Shown in pieces: positions 24,323 through 33,794 of a DNA stretch of 42,577 nt (position 1 is the stretch's first letter; each line of letters begins with the position of its first letter). The notes under the pieces were generated by a model. It made no database searches, had not been told where the DNA came from, and saw only the letters and a list, made by a program, of their open reading frames with translations. The position numbers and the translations under genes were made by a program. The DNA is from Suilimivivens sp963638365 (GTDB taxonomy: Bacteria; Bacillota; Clostridia; Lachnospirales; Lachnospiraceae), in assembly GCA_963638365.1 (NCBI GenBank), contig CAVHRK010000007.1:1-42577 (forward strand), read 5' to 3'.

Positions 24323-25060
24323 TTATATATCCTTCGCAAAGGCATCAATTATTATTACTGCAATGTTGTCTTTCCCACCATGCTCATTCGCACCGTCAAT
24401 CAGGTGCTGCGCCTTTTCCTTAATGGTATAGGCTCCCTTCATAATCTTTAGAATCTCTTCATCCTCCAACATGTTGGTCAGACCATCTGAACACATCAGA
24501 ATCAGATCCCCCGGACGCAGTTCCTCATTAAAGAAGTCTACCTCCACTTCTGCCCTGGCTCCCACGGCTCTCGTAATAATATTTCTGTCGGGATGGTTTC
24601 TGGCAGTTTTTTCGTCCATGCCTCCCATTCGTACCATCTCTTCTACCAGGGAATGGTCCCTTGTAATCTGCCGTATTTCATCGTTTACGATATATAATCT
24701 GCTGTCACCCACATTCGCCACCTGAAGATAATGCCCAATACAGGTTGCCGCCACCATCGTGGTTCCCATCCCATATAGGCTCACATCCTCGCCTGCCTTG
24801 CGGCGGATCTGGTCATTTGCCACCTTAATTGCCTTACCCAAAATCCGTACCGGACTCTTTTCAAAGCTTCCTTTTACTTCCCGGACTACAGTTTCCACTG
24901 CATATCGCGATGCATAATCACCGGCATTATGCCCTCCCATGCCATCTGCTACCAGAAACAGATTCGCCAGATTGCCCAAAGGAGTCTCCTGTGCAAACAC
25001 ATAATCCTGATTTAGTTGTCGTCTTTTTCCAATATCCGTAACTGAAAAAGCCTGTAACAC
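24323..25060 (-). CDS. prpC: PP2C-type protein phosphatase PrpC (Stp)
   Basis: PrpC is a manganese-dependent Ser/Thr phosphatase that reverses PrkC phosphorylation. The PP2C metal motifs are all present: DGMGGHNAG (D39), GDSRLY, CSDGLTN and GGKDNIAVI. Length of 245 aa is normal. It is the first gene of the prpC-prkC-rsgA operon and lies 10 nt upstream of prkC. Confidence 0.96.
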   Translation of the reverse strand: MLQAFSVTDIGKRRQLNQDYVFAQETPLGNLANLFLVADGMGGHNAGDYASRYAVETVVREVKGSFEKSPVRILGKAIKVANDQIRRKAGEDVSLYGMGTTMVAATCIGHYLQVANVGDSRLYIVNDEIRQITRDHSLVEEMVRMGGMDEKTARNHPDRNIITRAVGARAEVEVDFFNEELRPGDLILMCSDGLTNMLEDEEILKIMKGAYTIKEKAQHLIDGANEHGGKDNIAVIIIDAFAKDI

Positions 25061-25113
25061 CTTTACCTCCCACTGACTGCCCGGCAGGGCATATCACTCC
25101 ATAATCGTTCTAT

Positions 25114-25142
25114 ATCATAGCATGATGATCGAAAAAAAGCAA
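25114..25142 (-). promoter_or_regulatory. Promoter of prpC-prkC-rsgA
   Basis: On the minus strand TTGCTT (25137-25142) and TATGAT (25114-25119) are spaced by 17 bp in the 86-bp gap before prpC. It places the signalling genes under their own promoter even though rlmN runs in the same direction. Confidence 0.5.
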
Positions 25143-25146
25143 CGTG

Positions 25147-26181
25147 TCAGTCCTGTTTCTGCGCAATCACTCTTCTTCGCAACTGCCCGCAGGCTCCGTC
25201 GATGTCTCTTCCCATCTCCCGGCGCACGGTTACCTGAATACCGCTTCGTTCCAGCTTCCCCTTAAACGCCTGGATTGCTTTGGTTTCCGACTGCACATAA
25301 TCCCGTTCCTTGATCGGGTTAACCGGAATCAGATTCACATGACAGTTGAGCGGCTTTACCAGCGCGCACAATTCCCTTGCATCCTCCGGCGTGTCGTTGA
25401 CCCCTCCCACCAGGGAATACTCAAAGGTAAGTCTTCTTCCGGTCTGTTCAAAGTAGTTCTGACAGGCCTCCATCAGCTCTGCAATGGAATACCGGTTGGC
25501 AATCGGCATAAGCTTTCTTCGCTTTTCATCCGTTGTGGCATGCAGGGAAAGCGCCAGGGTAATCTGCAGCTTTTCCTGTGCCAGTTCCTTTATCTTCGGC
25601 ACCAGTCCACAGGTTGAAACCGTCACATTCCGTTGGCTGATATGAAGCCCGTGCTCATCGGTAAGCAACGCAATAAACCGAAGCAGGTTCTCATAATTAT
25701 CGAGCGGTTCCCCGGTTCCCATGACTACCACATTGGAAACGCGCTCCTTCGTATCTCTTGTAATCGCATAGATCTGATCCAGCATCTCCGCAGGCGCCAG
25801 ATTCCGCTCCCAGCCATCGAGTGTCGAAGCACAGAACCTGCATCCCATTTTACAGCCCACCTGGGAAGAAATGCACACGCTGTTTCCATGCTTATAACGC
25901 ATGAATACGCTCTCCACAAGGTTTCCGTCCTTTAACTCAAACAGATACTTCCGTGTGCCGTCAAGTCTGGATTCCTGCATCCGTACCACCTGCAGGGTGG
26001 TAAGCTCATAACGCTCCTTACAGATTTCCCGTAACGCCACAGACAGGTTCGTCATTTCATCAAAGCTGCGTGCCAGCTTGACATGGATCCATTCGTATAG
26101 TTGTTTTGCCCGAAAGCTCTTTTCCCCGATTGCCGCCATTTCTTCCTGCAATTCGGCCAGAGTCATTGATTTGATATCCAT
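25147..26181 (-). CDS. rlmN: 23S rRNA m2A2503 / tRNA m2A37 methyltransferase RlmN
   Basis: RlmN is a radical-SAM enzyme that methylates C2 of A2503 in 23S rRNA and A37 in some tRNAs. The CxxxCxxC cluster is C110-C114-C117, and the methyl-carrying cysteine is C331 in GACGQLR near the C-terminus. The family motifs GMGEPLDNY-like (VVMGTGEPLDNY) and SLHATTDEKR are visible. Length is 344 aa. AAAGGAG precedes the start. It follows rsmB after 46 bp. Confidence 0.96.
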   Translation of the reverse strand: MDIKSMTLAELQEEMAAIGEKSFRAKQLYEWIHVKLARSFDEMTNLSVALREICKERYELTTLQVVRMQESRLDGTRKYLFELKDGNLVESVFMRYKHGNSVCISSQVGCKMGCRFCASTLDGWERNLAPAEMLDQIYAITRDTKERVSNVVVMGTGEPLDNYENLLRFIALLTDEHGLHISQRNVTVSTCGLVPKIKELAQEKLQITLALSLHATTDEKRRKLMPIANRYSIAELMEACQNYFEQTGRRLTFEYSLVGGVNDTPEDARELCALVKPLNCHVNLIPVNPIKERDYVQSETKAIQAFKGKLERSGIQVTVRREMGRDIDGACGQLRRRVIAQKQD

Positions 26182-26211
26182 TCCGGTCCGTTACTCCTTT
26201 TTGTCAACTCC

Positions 26212-26234
26212 AAAATGATCCACCGGATCATTTT
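26212..26234. other. Perfect hairpin at the rsmB stop codon
   Basis: AAAATGATCC and GGATCATTTT form a 10-bp stem around a 3-nt loop that contains the rsmB TGA. No long T-tract follows on the minus strand. It may attenuate readthrough to rlmN or protect the mRNA. Confidence 0.45.
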
Positions 26235-27577
26235 CTCATATGCATGGCAGCCCTGCGCAACTTCGCAACGAAAAATCCATCCGTTGGATGGATTCCCGGC
26301 AGGAGCTGCAGCATACCGTTCTCTTCACTGTCCCATAAGTCCTCCGGCAGATACTCCTTCATGCTCTGTCTTTCAAAGGGGAAGTTCTGTGTAAACCACT
26401 GAACCATCTGTTCATTTTCTGCCTTATGAATGGTACAGGTACTGTACATGAGCGTTCCACCCGGCTTCACATACTGCCATACGACGGACAGAATCTTCTG
26501 TTGAAGCTCCACAAGCTCCTTCATCTGCTCCGGGTTCATGCGGTAACGGATATCCCGCTTTTTCCCCAGAATCCCTAATCCGGAACAGGGCAGATCCGCA
26601 TAGACCACATCGGCCTTTCCGATCATGTTCTCATCTAATACCGAAGCATCAAAAACCTCGATCCGTATATTCCGGCAGTTCAATCTTCTGCCGTTTTCTT
26701 CGATCAAAGCAACCTTACCGTCGGTAAGATCCCTCGAAATCACATTTCCCCCTTTTAAACGTCCTGCCGCATGCAGACTCTTTCCTCCCGGCGCCGCACA
26801 GACATCCAGTAACAACTCATCTCCACGGAGTCCCGCTGCCTCGGTAACCAGCATACTGCTCACATCCTGCACCGTAAAAAGACCTTCCTCATAGCCGGGG
26901 ATGCCCTGTACACTCTCCCCGCCCTCCATCCAGTAGGCATAGGAAAGATACGGATGCTGCCGCAGGGTAATCTGCTGCGCTGCCACATTCTGCTTCCAGT
27001 CCTCTTTTTCCTCTTCCGGTCCGCAGTAACGCAGCACCACCGCATGTACCTTCTGCATCTCTTCGAAGATCTGCTTCGTAACTTCCGGTCCACGTTCTTC
27101 AAGGAACAAGGATACCAGCCATTCCGGCATGGAATACCGCACAGAATAGCATTTCACCGGATCCATTTCATCCGGATAAGCAATCTGTTCTTTCGTCCTT
27201 GCAATATTCCTGAGCACTCCGTTTACAAAACCCTGCAGGTTACGGAATCCCCGCTTTCCGGCAAGCTTTACCGCCTCATTGCACACTGCACTGTCCGGAA
27301 CAGAGTCCATAAACAATAACTGGTACACACTGAGACGTAAGAGATTGCGGATCAGCGGTTTCATTTTGGAAACCGGTGTTTTTGAATAGCTGTTTAATAC
27401 ATAATCAATCGTAATCTGTTTTTCAATCGTGCCCTCCGTCACCCGTTTGATAAAGGCCTTCGAGGGCTGCTTTAAGTAATCATATTTATTCAGGACATTC
27501 CGGATTACCAGATGGGAATACGTTCCCTTTTCCAGAATCTCCATCAGCATCTCCAGAATCAGTTCTCGTTCGTTCAA
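26228..27577 (-). CDS. rsmB: 16S rRNA m5C967 methyltransferase RsmB
   Basis: RsmB (Sun) makes 5-methylcytosine 967 in 16S rRNA. An N-terminal NusB-like domain (about 1-135) precedes the Rossmann methyltransferase. The SAM site DVCAAPGGKS is at 258-267. The two active cysteines of m5C enzymes are C331 (DLPCSG) and C381 (YSTCTI). Length is 449 aa. It lies 16 nt after the zinc protease gene in a continuous minus-strand operon. Confidence 0.95.
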   Translation of the reverse strand: MNERELILEMLMEILEKGTYSHLVIRNVLNKYDYLKQPSKAFIKRVTEGTIEKQITIDYVLNSYSKTPVSKMKPLIRNLLRLSVYQLLFMDSVPDSAVCNEAVKLAGKRGFRNLQGFVNGVLRNIARTKEQIAYPDEMDPVKCYSVRYSMPEWLVSLFLEERGPEVTKQIFEEMQKVHAVVLRYCGPEEEKEDWKQNVAAQQITLRQHPYLSYAYWMEGGESVQGIPGYEEGLFTVQDVSSMLVTEAAGLRGDELLLDVCAAPGGKSLHAAGRLKGGNVISRDLTDGKVALIEENGRRLNCRNIRIEVFDASVLDENMIGKADVVYADLPCSGLGILGKKRDIRYRMNPEQMKELVELQQKILSVVWQYVKPGGTLMYSTCTIHKAENEQMVQWFTQNFPFERQSMKEYLPEDLWDSEENGMLQLLPGIHPTDGFFVAKLRRAAMHMRK

Positions 27578-27593
27578 CTTCGTATCTCCTGTG

Positions 27594-28310
27594 CTAATCC
27601 CGTCTTCTTCGTCCTGTCAGCATGATCAGACGAAGAAGCTGCAAAATCGAGGCGGCTGCTGCGGCCACATAGGTCATGGCGGCGGCTTTTAACACCTTAC
27701 CGCTCTGGGATACTTCATCCGGTGCAAGCATTCCGTAATCCCGCAGCATATGCAGGGCACGGCTTGAGGCATTAAATTCAACCGGAAGTGTCACAATCTG
27801 GAACAATACCGCAAAGGTAAAAATATACACCCCAATCTGTGCAAGTGAAAAGTGACCTCCACCCGGGAGCTGGAAATTCAATCCCAGAATCAGTCCCAGA
27901 ATGACAATCGGAAGTCCGAGTCTGGATCCCAGATTTGCTGCCGGTACAAGCAGGGTACGGATCTTCATTGGAAGATATCCCTTGTGATGCTGTACCACAT
28001 GTCCGCATTCATGCGCTGCCACGCCGATTGCCGCAACGGAAGCGCTTCCATATACACTGTCCGATAAACGGACCACCTTTTTGGATGGATCATAATGGTC
28101 GGTAAGCTGTCCGGACACATGCTCGATACGCACATCATTGATTCCGGACATCTGTAAAATCCGTTGTGCCGCCTGTGCCCCGGTCATTCCGGTACGGCTC
28201 TGCACCCGTGAATATTTGCTGTAGGTACTCTGTACAAAGCTGCTGGCAATCATGGAAAGGATTGCCCCAATGATTACTAAAATATAGGTTGGATCATATC
28301 CGTAATACAT
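27594..28310 (-). CDS. YugP-family zinc metallopeptidase
   Basis: This membrane-embedded metalloprotease of the DUF2268/YugP type has the zinc motif HECGH (H100, E101, H104) followed by VVQHHKGY. There is an N-terminal transmembrane helix (about 8-27) and three further hydrophobic segments after the active site. Length of 238 aa is normal. Its substrate is not known in any organism I can name. Its position between rsmB and fmt is common in clostridial genomes, within the translation operon. Confidence 0.9.
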   Translation of the reverse strand: MYYGYDPTYILVIIGAILSMIASSFVQSTYSKYSRVQSRTGMTGAQAAQRILQMSGINDVRIEHVSGQLTDHYDPSKKVVRLSDSVYGSASVAAIGVAAHECGHVVQHHKGYLPMKIRTLLVPAANLGSRLGLPIVILGLILGLNFQLPGGGHFSLAQIGVYIFTFAVLFQIVTLPVEFNASSRALHMLRDYGMLAPDEVSQSGKVLKAAAMTYVAAAAASILQLLRLIMLTGRRRRD

Positions 28311-28336
28311 CGTTTCTTCCTCCTTTACCGGTCAAA

Positions 28337-29263
28337 TTATAACAGTTCTTCCCTGACATCATAGCCTAACAGGAAGTCCTTCACTGACATTTTCTTCTTT
28401 CCTTCCAGTTGTACGGTCAGAACCCGGAGTGCTCCTTCGCCGCAGGCAACATCGAAGAACTCTTTTCCGGTCTGGATGACGCTTCCCGGAACGGCTCCTT
28501 CCTTTCCTTCGATCACATCGGCATCCCAGATCTTTAAGGTCCTGCCTTTATAATAAGTGTACGCGCTCGGCCAGGAATTAAGGCCTCTTACAAACCGTTC
28601 AATCACCTCTGCCGGCTTCGTCCAGTCAATGCGTCCCATCGCTTTATCCAGCTTCGTCGCATAAAAGTCTGCAAGGCTTTCGTCCTGCTTTTCCGGCGTA
28701 ATCTTTCCTGCTTCAATCAATGGAAGCGTCTCCACAAGGAGTTTGGCCCCTGCCTCCATGAGCTTGTCATGCAGGCTTTCTCCGGTTTCCTTTGCCGTAA
28801 TCGGAACAACCACACGGCTTAACATATCTCCGGTATCTAATCCCTTTTCCATCTGCTGGATGGTGACTCCGGTCTCCTTGTCTCCATTTAATATCGCCCA
28901 CTGGATTGGTGCCGCGCCACGGTATTTCGGAAGCAGGGAAGCATGGAGATTGATGCATCCAAACTTCGGCATATTTAAAATTTCTTCTGAAAGAAGCTGC
29001 CCGAATGCCACAACGACAAAAATATCGGCTTCGTATTTCTTGAGCTCTTCCACGGCCTCCGGTGTCTTGATCTTCACCGGCTGTAACACCGGAATTCCAT
29101 AGGAAAGTGCACATTCCTTGACCGGGGTCATGGAGACCTCCTTGCCGCGCCCTTTTTGCTTATCCGGCTGTGTCACCACCGCCGTAACCGTATGTCCGGC
29201 TTCCATTACGGCTCTTAACGGAGCTACCGCAAAGTCCGGGGTTCCCATATATACAATCTTCAT
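28337..29263 (-). CDS. fmt: Methionyl-tRNA formyltransferase
   Basis: Fmt formylates Met-tRNAfMet using 10-formyl-tetrahydrofolate. The catalytic triad region is N105-x-H107 (NLHASLLPKYRGAAPI) with D143 (GLDTGDM). The substrate loop KGRGKEV lies near 37-43, and the C-terminal OB-like tRNA-binding domain is present. Length is 308 aa. It pairs with def, 15 nt upstream, which removes the formyl group later. Confidence 0.97.
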   Translation of the reverse strand: MKIVYMGTPDFAVAPLRAVMEAGHTVTAVVTQPDKQKGRGKEVSMTPVKECALSYGIPVLQPVKIKTPEAVEELKKYEADIFVVVAFGQLLSEEILNMPKFGCINLHASLLPKYRGAAPIQWAILNGDKETGVTIQQMEKGLDTGDMLSRVVVPITAKETGESLHDKLMEAGAKLLVETLPLIEAGKITPEKQDESLADFYATKLDKAMGRIDWTKPAEVIERFVRGLNSWPSAYTYYKGRTLKIWDADVIEGKEGAVPGSVIQTGKEFFDVACGEGALRVLTVQLEGKKKMSVKDFLLGYDVREELL

Positions 29264-29278
29264 CCGTTCTCTCCTTCC

Positions 29279-29755
29279 CTACTCCTGATCAAGATCCTCG
29301 TTATTCATCAGTTCTCCTTCCACGCAGTCCACATAAAGCTTTCCATCAAGATGGTCAAGCTCATGACAGATTGCACGTGCCAGAAGTTCCTCACCTTCCA
29401 GGGTAAACTCTTCCATATCCTCATTGTAAGCCTTCACCTTCACATGATTCGGACGGGTCACCACGCCGGTCTTGCCCGGGACACTTAAACAGCCCTCATA
29501 GCCGGTCTGTTCTCCATCAGTACTTAATATCACCGGATTAATAAGGAGAATCGGATCTTCCCCTGTCACATCAATTACCACAATACGTTTTAATATCCCA
29601 ACCTGCGGTGCTGCAAGTCCCACACCATCTGATTCATACATGGTTTCAAACATATCCTCAATCAGTTCCCTGGTACGGTCGTTGACCTCCTTGACCTCCT
29701 TACATACCTTATTTAATACCGGATCTCCAATTTTTCTTACGTTTCTGATTGCCAT
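29279..29755 (-). CDS. def: Peptide deformylase
   Basis: Def is a metal-dependent hydrolase that removes formyl from nascent N-termini. Motif 1 GVGLAAPQ is at 44-51, motif 2 EGCLS provides the metal ligand C89, and motif 3 HELDH provides H131, E132 and H135. Length of 158 aa is normal. It lies 18 nt after priA and just before fmt, the standard clostridial order. Confidence 0.97.
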   Translation of the reverse strand: MAIRNVRKIGDPVLNKVCKEVKEVNDRTRELIEDMFETMYESDGVGLAAPQVGILKRIVVIDVTGEDPILLINPVILSTDGEQTGYEGCLSVPGKTGVVTRPNHVKVKAYNEDMEEFTLEGEELLARAICHELDHLDGKLYVDCVEGELMNNEDLDQE

Positions 29756-29773
29756 TTCAAGGCTCCTTTCCTG

Positions 29774-31981
29774 TTATTCGTAGTCAAAGATGACGTTTTC
29801 TGTCTTTAATTCAAACCCGTTTAAAAGAGCTTCCAGACACTCCTTCGCCTGCCGGATCGGCTCCTCCTTCAGGGATTTTAAGTAAATCATATAGCGGTAA
29901 TAGTCCTTAACCTTCGATACGGCTGCGGGGGTCGGCCCAATCACATGGACATAGGCTCCTGCTTCTTTCGCAAGTCGTACCGCCAGTCCCTTGCAGCGTT
30001 TTTCCTCCTTCGAAACCACAAGGATCGTCAGCATATGGCCTGCCGGTGGATATTCAAGCAGTTCCCGGTACATGATCTCTTCCTCGTAAAAGGCTTCATA
30101 ATCCTGCTTTGCTGCCTGCTGGATGCTGTAATGCTCCGGGCGGTAGGTCTGAATCACAGCCTCTCCCGAAAGCGCTCCTCTCCCGGCACGACCCTCGGCC
30201 TGTGTCAGAAGCTGAAATGTTTTTTCCCCGGCACGGTAATCGCTGTCATTTAACGAAAGGTCTGCTGCAAGCACCCCAACCAGGGTCACATTCGGGAAAT
30301 CATGTCCCTTTACGATCATCTGGGTTCCTAAAAGCACATCCGCTTCCCCTTCCGCAAAAGCGGACAGGATCTTTTCAAAGCTTCCCTTCTGCTTCGTGGT
30401 ATCGCCGTCCATACGCAGTACCCGGATTTCCGGGAACAGCTCATATAACTGCCTCTCAATCTGCTGGGTTCCTGCCTTGAAGCCAAGGATATAATTGGAA
30501 CTGCAGCCAGGGCAGCGTTTCGGCTGGACGGTTTCATATCCGCAATAGTGGCATACCATCTTCCCTCCGATATGCTGGGACAGGGACACGTCGCAGTGCG
30601 GACACTTCATCACATAGCCGCAGGAACGGCACGATACAAAGCCCGCATACCCACGACGGTTTAAAAACAGCATGATCTGCTGCTTTTTCTCCAGCCGGTC
30701 TCGGATCAACTCCTGTAGTTCGCTGCTGAAAATCGAACGATTTCCCTTCCGGAGTTCCTGCCGCAGATCCACGATCCGGACACTGGCAAGCTCTCCGCCG
30801 TTTTTTCTGTTTTTCATGGTGAATAACCGGTATTCACCCTTTTTTGCTTTATAATAAGCCTCCAGTGACGGAGTCGCTGATCCCAGCACCAGGGATGCTT
30901 TCTTTAAGGAAGCAAGATACTCCGCGGTTTCTCTTGCATGGTAGCGTGGGGCATTTTCGCTGATGTAGCTCCCCTCATGCTCTTCATCAATCACAATCAT
31001 GCCAAGATTGGGGAAAGGCACGAAAAGCGCCGATCTTGGCCCGATCATCACATCAATTTCGCCCTTTCTTGCCCGTTCGCACTGGTCAAAACGCTCTCCC
31101 TGGGAAAGGGAAGAATTCATCACCGACACGCGGTCTCCGAAGCGTTTATAAAACCGCAGTAACGTCTGATACGTCAGGGCAATTTCCGGGATCAGTACGA
31201 TACACTGTTTTCCCCTCTTTATCATTTCCTCAATCAGGGCTAAATAAACCAGTGTCTTGCCACTTCCTGTAATTCCGTGAATGAGATACGTTTTCCGAAT
31301 ATTTTCATCATAATCGGAAAGAATCTGCTCTTTGATATAGCGCTGTTCTTCGGAAAGCTCCGGTCCGTTCTCTGCGGTGACCGTAAGGCTCACCGGATTG
31401 CGGTAACAGCTTTCGCTCTCAATCGTAATGGCTCCCTGTGAAACCAGACTGTTTAAGGTTGCTGCCGATACATGCAGCTTTCCGGTTACCAGCTCATAGG
31501 GAAGTTCTTCTTCGGTAAGAAGCTCCTGCAATACCCGCACTTTCGCATTCTGATGCTTCCGCATGCACTCCCCGAGGAGGGAAGTCAGTTCTTCTACTGA
31601 CAATGTGCGCCGAAGCTTTTTCTTTTCGACGGCTTTCACGGTACGTTTTACCGGAAGCACCGTTTTAAGTGCGGCGATCATGGTCGAACCATAGGTCTGC
31701 CGCATCCAGGCTGCCAGCCGGACGGCATCTGCTTCAGCCGGAAGATTATCGGTAATGATCCCGTCAATTTCCTTGATCCGTTCTTCCGGGTATTCATTTT
31801 TATCGGTAATTTCAATCACGTATCCCTTTCTCTTCCGGTTGCCTGTGCCAAAAGGAATCTGTACGCACATTCCAACGGCCAGCTTCTCCTTCAAAGAGTC
31901 CGGGATCCGGTACTGAAACGGTCTATCTACTTTTTCATGGGAAATGTCAATGATGACATTTGCATAAGTTCCATGATTCAT
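29774..31981 (-). CDS. priA: Primosomal replication restart helicase PriA
   Basis: PriA is a superfamily 2 helicase that recognises stalled forks and reloads the replisome. It has an N-terminal DNA-binding domain, Walker A GITGSGKT (236-243) and a DEEH box. An insert holds paired CxxC zinc sites (CRSCGYVMKCPHC and CHYCGYE...CPGC), and the helicase C-terminal motifs follow (QAEGRAGR). Length is 735 aa. It heads the priA-def-fmt-yugP-rsmB-rlmN run. Confidence 0.96.
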   Translation of the reverse strand: MNHGTYANVIIDISHEKVDRPFQYRIPDSLKEKLAVGMCVQIPFGTGNRKRKGYVIEITDKNEYPEERIKEIDGIITDNLPAEADAVRLAAWMRQTYGSTMIAALKTVLPVKRTVKAVEKKKLRRTLSVEELTSLLGECMRKHQNAKVRVLQELLTEEELPYELVTGKLHVSAATLNSLVSQGAITIESESCYRNPVSLTVTAENGPELSEEQRYIKEQILSDYDENIRKTYLIHGITGSGKTLVYLALIEEMIKRGKQCIVLIPEIALTYQTLLRFYKRFGDRVSVMNSSLSQGERFDQCERARKGEIDVMIGPRSALFVPFPNLGMIVIDEEHEGSYISENAPRYHARETAEYLASLKKASLVLGSATPSLEAYYKAKKGEYRLFTMKNRKNGGELASVRIVDLRQELRKGNRSIFSSELQELIRDRLEKKQQIMLFLNRRGYAGFVSCRSCGYVMKCPHCDVSLSQHIGGKMVCHYCGYETVQPKRCPGCSSNYILGFKAGTQQIERQLYELFPEIRVLRMDGDTTKQKGSFEKILSAFAEGEADVLLGTQMIVKGHDFPNVTLVGVLAADLSLNDSDYRAGEKTFQLLTQAEGRAGRGALSGEAVIQTYRPEHYSIQQAAKQDYEAFYEEEIMYRELLEYPPAGHMLTILVVSKEEKRCKGLAVRLAKEAGAYVHVIGPTPAAVSKVKDYYRYMIYLKSLKEEPIRQAKECLEALLNGFELKTENVIFDYE

Positions 31982-32014
31982 GCTTTGTTCCTGTTCTGTA
32001 AATTTTATTACACC

Positions 32015-33496
32015 CTATTTTCCTGCAAGGATATCCCGGATCAGATCCCGTTCATCCATAGGGTACTTCACACCCTTGATTTCCTGATAATCCTCATGTC
32101 CCTTACCGGCAAGCACGATAATATCTCCCGGCTGTCCATGATGAATCGCATAGGCAATGGCTTCCTTACGGTCGCAGATTTCCACGTATTTTCCGTTGGT
32201 TTTCGCCATACCAATCTTGATGTCGTCGATAATATCCTGCGGCTCTTCATCTCTCGGATTATCCGACGTGATAATCGTCAGATCGGCAAGATTGCCGCTC
32301 ACTTCGCCCATCTCATAACGGCGGAGTTTGGAACGGTTTCCTCCACAGCCAAACAGGCATACCAACCGCTTCGGCTCATATTCCCGTAAGGTCGTCAGAA
32401 TGCTCTTTAAGCTCATGGCATTGTGTGCATAGTCAATGAGCAGGGTAAAATCGGAAGATACCGGAACCATTTCAATTCGTCCGCGCACATGTGCAGAAAG
32501 CAGTGCTTTCTGAATCTGCGGTACGGATACCTTGAAATGACGGCAGACAGCAATCGCCGTTAAAGCATTGTAAACGCTGAACCGACCGGGAGTCGGAACC
32601 TCCACACGGAAATCTGCCGGTGTATCCTTCACATTACTCTTCACCATAAAGTCAATGCCAAGCTCTCCTGGTTTTTTCACAAGCTCTAAGTCCTCCGCAT
32701 ACAGATCTGCGGTTTTGTCAAAGCCATAGGTTTCAATCGTACAGGTATGTCCCTTTAATAATTCTTCCAGATTTTCATCATCTTTATTTACAATTCCGTG
32801 ACGGCACTGTTTAAACAGCAATCCCTTGCACATCCGGTATTCTGCAAAGTCCGCATGTTCATTCGGTCCGATATGATCCGGCTCTAAATTGGTAAAAATG
32901 CCAAGCTCGAAGATAAAACCCTGCGTTCTATGTAATTTCAGTCCCTGGGACGCCACCTCCATAACGACAATCTCACAGCCTGCCTTTTCCATTCTTGCGA
33001 AATACTCCTGTAACAGGAAGGATTCCGGTGTGGTATTATTGGCCTTGATATGCTCGTCACCGATAATTGTCTCAATCGTTCCAATCAGCCCTACCTTGTA
33101 GCCGGACTGCTCCAGGATAGACTTAATTAAATAAGTTGTCGTTGTCTTCCCCTTCGTTCCGGTAATCCCGATCACCTTCAGGCGGTCTGCCGGATGGCCA
33201 AAATAGGCTGCTGAAATGAATGCCATGGCATAACGGGTATCCTTTACCTTAATCACGGTTGCCTCGTACCCTTCCGGAAGTACAATATCCTTCTGCACGA
33301 CAAGTACACCGGCACCCTTCTGTATGGCCTCTATGGCAAAATCATGTCCGTCCGTTTTATATCCGCAGATACAGATAAACAGACATCCCTTTGTAATCTT
33401 TCTGGAGTCAATCACGACCTCCGTAACCTCTGTGGTATCCTGACCTGCCACACATTCGTAGTCAAGTCCCTTAAGTAAATCTTTACATACAAACAT
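32015..33496 (-). CDS. murE: UDP-MurNAc-tripeptide synthetase MurE (meso-DAP type)
   Basis: MurE adds the third residue of the peptidoglycan stem peptide. The ATP loop GTKGKTTT is at 113-120, and the DNPRDEEP signature marks the meso-diaminopimelate-specific form. The Mur ligase middle and C-terminal domains are complete, 493 aa. The start is set at the ATG at 33496, with GGAGG seven bases upstream. The frame extends to 33667, but that stretch is non-coding in character and holds the promoter. Confidence 0.95.
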   Translation of the reverse strand: MFVCKDLLKGLDYECVAGQDTTEVTEVVIDSRKITKGCLFICICGYKTDGHDFAIEAIQKGAGVLVVQKDIVLPEGYEATVIKVKDTRYAMAFISAAYFGHPADRLKVIGITGTKGKTTTTYLIKSILEQSGYKVGLIGTIETIIGDEHIKANNTTPESFLLQEYFARMEKAGCEIVVMEVASQGLKLHRTQGFIFELGIFTNLEPDHIGPNEHADFAEYRMCKGLLFKQCRHGIVNKDDENLEELLKGHTCTIETYGFDKTADLYAEDLELVKKPGELGIDFMVKSNVKDTPADFRVEVPTPGRFSVYNALTAIAVCRHFKVSVPQIQKALLSAHVRGRIEMVPVSSDFTLLIDYAHNAMSLKSILTTLREYEPKRLVCLFGCGGNRSKLRRYEMGEVSGNLADLTIITSDNPRDEEPQDIIDDIKIGMAKTNGKYVEICDRKEAIAYAIHHGQPGDIIVLAGKGHEDYQEIKGVKYPMDERDLIRDILAGK

Positions 33497-33530
33497 AAAC
33501 ACACCTCCAGGGCATAATAATCCATATAAT

Positions 33531-33559
33531 AAGATAGCATGATTGGAATTTTTTTTCAA
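33531..33559 (-). promoter_or_regulatory. Promoter of murE
   Basis: TTGAAA (33554-33559) and TATCTT (33531-33536) are spaced by 17 bp on the minus strand, about 35 bp before the murE start. Confidence 0.6.
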
Positions 33560-33725
33560 TGTCATAAGAAGGACGCCAAAATTCTTTTTTACCTGCTTTT
33601 TACATGGATAAGAATTTGTTAAGATTCTTTCTAATTTTTTTAGATTTCGGACACATTTTGAACACATTTATTCAGTATGATAACACCATAGATAGTTGAT
33701 AACTCACTATCTCCCCCTCATAAGA
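33560..33725. other. Gap upstream of the murE promoter
   Basis: This is AT-rich sequence with no supported gene. A small hairpin GATAGT/ACTATC lies around 33690-33710, just before the fruK terminator on the plus-strand map. Confidence 0.35.
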
Positions 33726-33762
33726 ATAGCAAGGCTCCCGGTTATGCCGGGAGCCTTTGCTA
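33726..33762 (-). terminator. fruK terminator
   Basis: GGCTCCCGG-TTATG-CCGGGAGCC (33733-33755) is a perfect 9-bp GC-rich stem, extended by ATAGCAA/TTTGCTAT. It lies about 35 bp past the fruK stop and separates that operon from murE. Confidence 0.85.
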
Positions 33763-33794
33763 TTGTTTCATCGATTGTCTGTTATTCAGGATTC

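Noticed and set aside
32889..33101. Short plus-strand ORFs within murE and neighbouring genes
   Set aside because: All are opposite conserved genes without ribosome sites.
33497..33667. N-terminal extension of MurE to the earlier start
   Set aside because: A good promoter and a GGAGG-spaced ATG at 33496 lie downstream, and the extra residues do not resemble MurE.
33560..33725. Possible riboswitch or small RNA upstream of murE
   Set aside because: Only one small 6-bp hairpin is visible and no known riboswitch core was recognised.
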